Shown piece by piece: positions 59,281 to 64,000 of a DNA stretch of 64,000 nucleotides. The notes under the pieces are model-generated. The model did not search any database. It worked only from the letters and a program-made list of their open reading frames with translations, and was not told the DNA's origin. The position numbers and the translations under genes were made by a program. Source of the DNA: Marinobacter oulmenensis (lineage in GTDB: Bacteria > Pseudomonadota > Gammaproteobacteria > Pseudomonadales > Oleiphilaceae); the NCBI RefSeq assembly GCF_014201735.1, contig NZ_JACHFE010000004.1, forward strand, positions 124,001 to 188,000, read 5' to 3'. The number at the start of each line of letters is the position of its first letter. The stretch's first letter is position 1.

Positions 59281-61914
59281 ATGCCAGCAGCTCAGACCGA
59301 TCTGTCCAAGCACACCCCGATGATGCAGCAGTACCTGAAGATCAAGGGTGAACACCCCAACGAGCTGGTGTTCTACCGCATGGGCGATTTCTACGAGCTG
59401 TTCTATGACGATGCCAAGAAAGCCGCGGAGCTGCTCGACATTACCCTGACGGCCCGGGGCCAGTCCGGTGGTAACCCGATACCCATGGCGGGCATTCCCT
59501 ACCATTCGGCCGAGAACTACATTGCCCGCCTGGTACGCGGTGGGCATTCTCTGGCCATTTGTGAGCAGATCGGTGATCCGGCCACCAGCAAGGGGCCGGT
59601 GGAGCGGCAGGTGGTGCGCATTGTCACCCCCGGCACTCTCAGTGATGAAGCCTTTCTGGAAGACCGCCGGGACAACCTGCTGGTCGCCATTCACAGCCAC
59701 CGGGAACAGTTCGGCTTCGCCTCACTGGACATCTCCAGTGGCCGTTTTGCCGTGTCCGAACTGGACAACCTGGAAGCGCTGCAGGGCGAACTCCAGCGCC
59801 TGCGGCCGGCGGAAATCCTGATCAGCGAGGATTTTCCCTACGGTGAGATTCTCGAAGGCTTTACCGGTGTCCGGCGCCAGGGGCCGTGGCTGTTCGAGTC
59901 GGATTCCGCGCACCGGATCATTACCCAGCAATTGCAGGTCAAGGACCTGACCGGGTTCGGTTGCGAAGACCTGCATCTGGCCATCTGTGCCGCCGGCTGC
60001 CTGCTGCAGTATGCCCGGGAAACCCAGCGCACTGCCCTGCCCCACATCCGCAAGCTGAGCCGGGAACGGCGGGAAGACGCGGTGATTCTGGATGCCACCA
60101 GCCGCCGCAACCTGGAAATCGACACCAACCTGACCGGCGGCAGCCAGTACACCCTGGCCTGGGTCATGGACCGCACCGCCACCGCCATGGGTGCCCGGGA
60201 ACTGCGGCGCTGGCTCAACCGCCCGCTACGCAACGTGGACACCGTCAAGCAGCGCCAACAGGCCGTATCCGCCTTGCTGGAGGGTTTTCACTATGAGCCG
60301 GTACACGACCTGCTCAAACGCGTGGGCGACATTGAACGCATCCTGGCGAGGGTCGCTCTGCGCTCAGCCCGGCCCCGGGACCTGGCCCGCCTGCGGGATG
60401 CATTCCAGACCCTTCCGGAACTCCAGGAAGCCCTGAAGCCGGTCAACTCCCACCATGTGGTCAAACTGGCCACCACCATCGGCGAATACCCGGAACTGGC
60501 GGATCTGCTGGAGCGCGCCATCATCGACAACCCGCCGGTGGTGGTCCGTGACGGCGGCGTGATCCGCGAGGGCTTTGATGAAGAACTCGATGACCTGCGC
60601 AACATCAGCGAAAACGCCGGCCAGTTCCTGCTGGATGTGGAGACCCGCGAAAAAGAGCGCACCGGAATCAGCACCCTGAAAGTGGGCTACAACCGGGTCC
60701 ACGGCTACTACATCGAAATCAGCCGGGCCCAGGCCGATCAGGCACCGGTGGACTACATTCGCCGGCAGACCCTGAAAAACGCCGAACGCTTCATCACGCC
60801 GGAACTCAAGGAATTCGAGGACAAGGCCCTGAGCGCCAAAAGCCGCGCCCTGGCCCGTGAAAAAGGCCTGTACGATCAGGTGCTCGAATCCGTTGCCGAA
60901 CAGTTGGCGCCCCTGCAGGACGCCGCCCAGTCCCTGGCGGAACTGGACGTGCTCAGCAACTTCGCCGAGCGCGCCACCAGCCTGCGCCTGAGCGCGCCGG
61001 AATTCTCCGATCAGCCCGGTTTCGATGTCGATGAAGGCCGCCATCCGGTGGTGGAACAGCTGATGGACGAGCCCTTTGTCCCCAACAACCTGCTGATGGA
61101 CAACAAACGGCGGATGCTGGTGATCACCGGCCCCAACATGGGCGGTAAGTCCACCTACATGCGCCAGGCGGCCCTGATTGCCCTGCTGGCCTACACCGGC
61201 AGTTTCGTCCCGGCCAATCGGGCCGTGCTTGGCCCGGTCGACCGGATTTTCACCCGCATGGGGTCCTCCGATGATATCGCCGGCGGCCGCTCCACCTTCA
61301 TGGTGGAAATGACCGAAACCGCCAATATCCTGCACAACGCCACCGAACACAGCCTGGTGTTGATGGACGAAGTGGGCCGGGGAACCAGCACCTTCGACGG
61401 CCTGTCCCTGGCCTGGGCAACCGCGGAACACCTGGCTCGGGACATTCGCTGCTACACCCTGTTTGCCACCCACTACTTTGAGCTGACGCAACTGGCCGAG
61501 GATCTGGAACACGCCGTCAACGTGCATCTGACGGCGACCGAACACGACGACAGCATCGTGTTTCTGCATAACGTCCACGACGGCCCGGCCAGCCAGAGCT
61601 ACGGCCTGCAGGTAGCCAAGCTCGCCGGCGTACCCCAGGACGTGATCCGCAATGCCAAAACCCAGCTGGCGCAACTGGAAGGCAGGCCGGCCCGGGCGGT
61701 GGAAACCGAGGTGCCCGCCAGCGCCGCACCGGCCAGCGCAACAGGCAAAACCAAAGCCACGGAGAACCGGGAAACCGTGCTTCAGGGCGATATGTTTGCC
61801 AGCCTGGAGCCCAGCCGGATTGAACAGGCCCTGGACAAGCTGGACCCGGACGGACTGACCCCGAGGGAAGCCCTGGATCGGCTATACGAGCTCAAGGGGA
61901 TGCTGGGGAATTGA
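59281..61914 (+). CDS. mutS: DNA mismatch repair protein MutS
   Basis: Mismatch-recognition ATPase of 877 residues. The mismatch-binding [22 protein letters not shown] (with the Phe-x-Glu in its first strand) is near residue 30. The clamp and lever domains follow, then the ATPase with Walker [13 protein letters not shown], Walker [17 protein letters not shown] and the ABC signature region. The C-terminal dimer/tetramer helix is kept ([26 protein letters not shown]). Divergent from cinA-recA. Confidence 0.98.
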   Translation: MPAAQTDLSKHTPMMQQYLKIKGEHPNELVFYRMGDFYELFYDDAKKAAELLDITLTARGQSGGNPIPMAGIPYHSAENYIARLVRGGHSLAICEQIGDPATSKGPVERQVVRIVTPGTLSDEAFLEDRRDNLLVAIHSHREQFGFASLDISSGRFAVSELDNLEALQGELQRLRPAEILISEDFPYGEILEGFTGVRRQGPWLFESDSAHRIITQQLQVKDLTGFGCEDLHLAICAAGCLLQYARETQRTALPHIRKLSRERREDAVILDATSRRNLEIDTNLTGGSQYTLAWVMDRTATAMGARELRRWLNRPLRNVDTVKQRQQAVSALLEGFHYEPVHDLLKRVGDIERILARVALRSARPRDLARLRDAFQTLPELQEALKPVNSHHVVKLATTIGEYPELADLLERAIIDNPPVVVRDGGVIREGFDEELDDLRNISENAGQFLLDVETREKERTGISTLKVGYNRVHGYYIEISRAQADQAPVDYIRRQTLKNAERFITPELKEFEDKALSAKSRALAREKGLYDQVLESVAEQLAPLQDAAQSLAELDVLSNFAERATSLRLSAPEFSDQPGFDVDEGRHPVVEQLMDEPFVPNNLLMDNKRRMLVITGPNMGGKSTYMRQAALIALLAYTGSFVPANRAVLGPVDRIFTRMGSSDDIAGGRSTFMVEMTETANILHNATEHSLVLMDEVGRGTSTFDGLSLAWATAEHLARDIRCYTLFATHYFELTQLAEDLEHAVNVHLTATEHDDSIVFLHNVHDGPASQSYGLQVAKLAGVPQDVIRNAKTQLAQLEGRPARAVETEVPASAAPASATGKTKATENRETVLQGDMFASLEPSRIEQALDKLDPDGLTPREALDRLYELKGMLGN

Positions 61915-61954
61915 GGGAGAAATGCGCCAGACTTGATCTGTGTAATATGGATAT

Positions 61955-61998
61955 AGCGCGCCAATGCTTGCGGCTGCGGGGCCCGCTCCCTACAATAT
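61955..61998. repeat. REP-like GC palindrome upstream of fdxA
   Basis: The minus strand reads TTGTAGGGAGCGGGC then CCCGC, similar in style to the REP elements of pseudomonads (TGTAGGAGCGGGC...). Only one copy was noticed in this window, so calling it a repeat family member is tentative. Confidence 0.25.
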
Positions 61999-62075
61999 CG
62001 CGCACAAAATTATAGCTGGGGCCGTGTTTCCGGGCTCCTGATGAGATTGAGAGTTTACCAACCAGGGATCTGACT

Positions 62076-62399
62076 ATGGCGTTTATCGTTACTGATAACT
62101 GCATCAAGTGCAAATACACCGACTGCGTGGAAGTCTGCCCGGTGGACTGCTTCTACGAAGGCCCCAACTTTCTGGTGATTGATCCGGACGAGTGTATCGA
62201 CTGCGCCCTGTGCGAGCCTGAATGCCCGGCCGAAGCGATTTTCTCCGAAGATGAGCTGCCGGCAGGCCAGGAACAGTTCGTTGAGATCAACGCCGACCTG
62301 GCGGGCAAGTGGCCCAACATCACCGAGAAGAAAGATCCGCTGCCGGACGCTGAAGAGTGGGATGGCAAGCCGGACAAGCTGCAGTACCTGGAGCGCTAA
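62076..62399 (+). CDS. fdxA: Seven-iron ferredoxin FdxA
   Basis: A 107-residue low-potential electron carrier with a [3Fe-4S] and a [4Fe-4S] cluster. The N-terminal cysteines are in [18 protein letters not shown] and the second set in [12 protein letters not shown]. The acidic C-terminal extension (about 60-107) is typical of the Azotobacter FdI type. It follows mutS by 161 bases. A 13-base segment of its leader (62034-62046) is perfectly complementary to the candidate sRNA at 44477. Confidence 0.96.
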   Translation: MAFIVTDNCIKCKYTDCVEVCPVDCFYEGPNFLVIDPDECIDCALCEPECPAEAIFSEDELPAGQEQFVEINADLAGKWPNITEKKDPLPDAEEWDGKPDKLQYLER

Positions 62400-62413
62400 G
62401 CGCCGGGGGAAGG

Positions 62414-62448
62414 AAAAGGCCGGAGGGGCAACCCGTCCGGCCTTTTTT
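62414..62448. terminator. Bidirectional terminator between fdxA and degV
   Basis: Stem GGCCGGA/TCCGGCC with inner GGG/CCC pairing, four A on the left and six T on the right. Confidence 0.88.
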
Positions 62449-62451
62449 GTG

Positions 62452-63402
62452 TCATTGAAAGTCGCTGAACGCGTGCGGCTCGGCGGCAACCGCCAGGCAG
62501 ATGGCCCCGGGGCCCACATAAATGGAACTGGTGATGCCCATCTGGGACAGCAGAAGCTCCACACCGTTACGCTCACAGGCATCACGCAACCGGTCCAGGC
62601 CCGGCAAGGCCTCAATCTCACTCCAGCTCATGCCGCAGGAAATACTGAGGTAAGGCGTCAGCACCCCGGCTTCGACCCGGCCAATGGCGTAATCCATGAC
62701 TTTTTCCACCGCCGCATCAAAGCTGCGGGTCTTGGCAACCGCCTTGGCATTCTCTGCAGGGCCGAAAATCACCGGAATCATGTTCAGCGTCTTGCTCAGG
62801 AACGCGGCCACGGCCGATACGCTCTTGTCACCGCGGCGACGGGCCCGCTCCCGGATGTAGTGAAGGTCCCGGGGAATAACGCAGGTGTAGATCTTGTCAG
62901 TGAATGCCTCCACTTCGTGACGCAGGGCATTCTTGGACGCACCCTGATCAATCAGCCGCAGAGTGTGGGCCGCCAACAGGCCCTGGCCGGAGAAAATCTG
63001 CTTGCTGTCGATCACCCGCATGGAGAATCGCCCGCCCTTCCCGGCGGCCTTACGGGCTTCTTCAGCCTTGGCCATGATGGTATTCATGGCCTCGGCAGCG
63101 TTCTCGTAGATCAGGCTGCGGCTGCGGGTCACCGTTTCACAGATTGCCACGTCATACTCGTTGACGATCTTTTCCATGAACAGGTCATGAATCTGTTCGG
63201 CGGTATAGGCCCGGGTCTCGGCCTGTCGGCCCTTGTCCATGAAGCCGCTCTGGTAAAACTGCTCGGTCAGGGCGGGGTCATGGGTATCGGTATAGGTCTG
63301 GCCATCAACGATGGCCGTTACCGGCAACACGAACAGGTCGTGCTTTTTGGCGAACTCATGGGGAAGGTCGCAGGCGGAATCCACGATCAGACCAACTCGC
63401 AT
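62452..63402 (-). CDS. DegV family fatty-acid-binding protein
   Basis: A 316-residue soluble protein of the DegV family, which binds a fatty acid (FakB type in Gram-positives). The start MRVGLIVDSACDLPHEFAKKH carries the family's first strand and DSACDLP motif; later GAILTPYLSISCGMSW-like and QMGITSSIYVGPGAICLAV segments close the binding site. The ATG at 63402 is preferred over an upstream one because the fold begins there. No fakA partner is in view. Cellular role here unknown. Confidence 0.88.
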   Translation of the reverse strand: MRVGLIVDSACDLPHEFAKKHDLFVLPVTAIVDGQTYTDTHDPALTEQFYQSGFMDKGRQAETRAYTAEQIHDLFMEKIVNEYDVAICETVTRSRSLIYENAAEAMNTIMAKAEEARKAAGKGGRFSMRVIDSKQIFSGQGLLAAHTLRLIDQGASKNALRHEVEAFTDKIYTCVIPRDLHYIRERARRRGDKSVSAVAAFLSKTLNMIPVIFGPAENAKAVAKTRSFDAAVEKVMDYAIGRVEAGVLTPYLSISCGMSWSEIEALPGLDRLRDACERNGVELLLSQMGITSSIYVGPGAICLAVAAEPHAFSDFQ

Positions 63403-63553
63403 ACTGAAAATCTCCGGATGCGGGGCGGCCCTCAACCGGGGCGCCCTCGTTATTGTCGTTGTTCAGACTCGGTAGTCTTACATAAACTGAAACGGGTTTC
63501 ATTCTATCGGTATGGCGCGCATACCGCCAGAGAACAGCCTCAGGCAGCATCAT

Positions 63554-63578
63554 AAAAAAGGGAGGCACGCAGCCTCCC
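63554..63578 (-). terminator. Intrinsic terminator after the edge gene
   Basis: Stem GGGAGGC/GCCTCCC with loop ACGCA, followed on the minus strand by six T. Confidence 0.85.
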
Positions 63579-63595
63579 AAGGACACACAGGGGTC

Positions 63596-63619
63596 GGGGC
63601 CTCCCCAAACGGAGGCCCC
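63596..63619 (-). terminator. Second hairpin just after the edge gene stop
   Basis: Perfect nine-base stem GGGGCCTCC/GGAGGCCCC with loop CCAAAC, five bases after the stop at 63624 and 17 bases before the T-run terminator. Probably a 3' stabiliser in tandem with it. Confidence 0.6.
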
Positions 63620-63623
63620 GGAA

Positions 63624-63998
63624 TCAGTTTTCCCGGACCGGATCTGCGCCCGGCGCTTCCGGATCAGGAGTGAACCCGAGAATGTGGGTGCGCTCGATAA
63701 GAAAATACAGCACAGCCCCCGTCGCCAGGCCCCAGCCTGCGCCGTAGACCGCCAGCACTACACCCATGGTGCCGGCAATGCCGCGCTCGGTGTTGTTCTC
63801 CAGTTGCTCCAGCCCCACCATCAGACAGATATAGCCGGTCAGCAGCAGGGTCAGGGACAGGGCGATCGGCAATACCGGCTGGAAGAAGCTCACCAGCGGC
63901 AGCACAAACAGGGCGATAAAACCGGTAATCCAGAAGGTGCCACCACCGCTGTAGATGGAATCCATGGCATTGCGGCCATACTTGTAACGTTCGGCCAT
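63624..63998 (-). CDS. Small integral membrane protein, unknown (5' end at window edge)
   Basis: 124 residues with about three hydrophobic helices: FWITGFIALFVLPLVSFF, IALSLTLLLTGYICLMVGL and a C-terminal pair around GVVLAVYGAGWGLATGAVLYFLI. The tail is Pro/Asp-rich. An ATG lies two bases inside the window edge, so it may be complete or may start further upstream. I do not recognise the family. Confidence 0.6.
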   Translation of the reverse strand: MAERYKYGRNAMDSIYSGGGTFWITGFIALFVLPLVSFFQPVLPIALSLTLLLTGYICLMVGLEQLENNTERGIAGTMGVVLAVYGAGWGLATGAVLYFLIERTHILGFTPDPEAPGADPVREN

Positions 63999-64000
63999 GG

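Overview
The window reads as ordinary chromosome of a marine gammaproteobacterium of about 60% GC, most likely Marinobacter or a close relative. This is inferred from gene order and protein style: thrS-infC-rpmI-rplT-pheS-pheT-ihfA-merR; recA-cinA opposite mutS-fdxA; fxsA-groESL; a TAXI-TRAP transporter; and putA with a divergent Lrp-type regulator. No database search was possible. There is no prophage, insertion sequence, integrase or CRISPR array. About 52 protein genes, two tRNAs and one probable small RNA are supported. No stretch over 300 bases lacks a gene.

Layout. 1-2.5 kb: groEL (cut by the left edge), groES behind a sigma32-type promoter, and fxsA. 2.7-7.9 kb: an SDR reductase with an alkyltransferase-like protein, iron-sulfur fumarase, a secreted TPR-like protein and rmuC. 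8.0-11.3 kb: a tight three-gene cassette of a retropepsin-like lipoprotein, an inactive-transglutaminase/7TM protein and an ATP-grasp ligase. 11.4-14.9 kb: a BCCT transporter and a GltS-like FMN enzyme. 15.0-18.5 kb: tRNA-Pro(GGG), an orphan TOPRIM-like gene of lower GC, a serine hydrolase and an MFS transporter. 18.5-25.4 kb: peroxiredoxin, FMN reductase, putA/putR, and a Crp/Fnr regulator opposite a small membrane protein.

25.5-32.8 kb is the translation cluster; infC appears to start at AUC. 33-40.4 kb holds a TAXI-TRAP uptake system and an RND exporter paired with a Ycf48-like propeller protein. 40.6-48.6 kb holds pepN, a DUF2797 gene, yeaC, a rhomboid protease, a phosphoesterase, nadK and a coiled-coil protein. 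48.6-52 kb: fadH with a divergent AraC regulator whose reading frame runs into tRNA-Asp. 52.1-57.4 kb: a soluble two-component pair, a Lon-family protease and a flavodoxin-like reductase. 57.5-64 kb: recA with a LexA box, cinA, mutS, fdxA, degV and an edge gene.

The most interesting signal lies between yeaC and the rhomboid gene (44441-44564): a near-consensus sigma70 promoter overlapped by a Fur-box-like palindrome, then about 86 non-coding bases ending in a strong terminator. The layout is that of a RyhB/PrrF-type iron-sparing small RNA. Its unpaired segment is complementary over 13 bases to the fdxA leader and over 8 bases to the ribosome-binding region of the Fe-S fumarase, both genes in this window. 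The second most interesting is the retropepsin/7TM/ATP-grasp cassette, whose substrate and product are not evident here.
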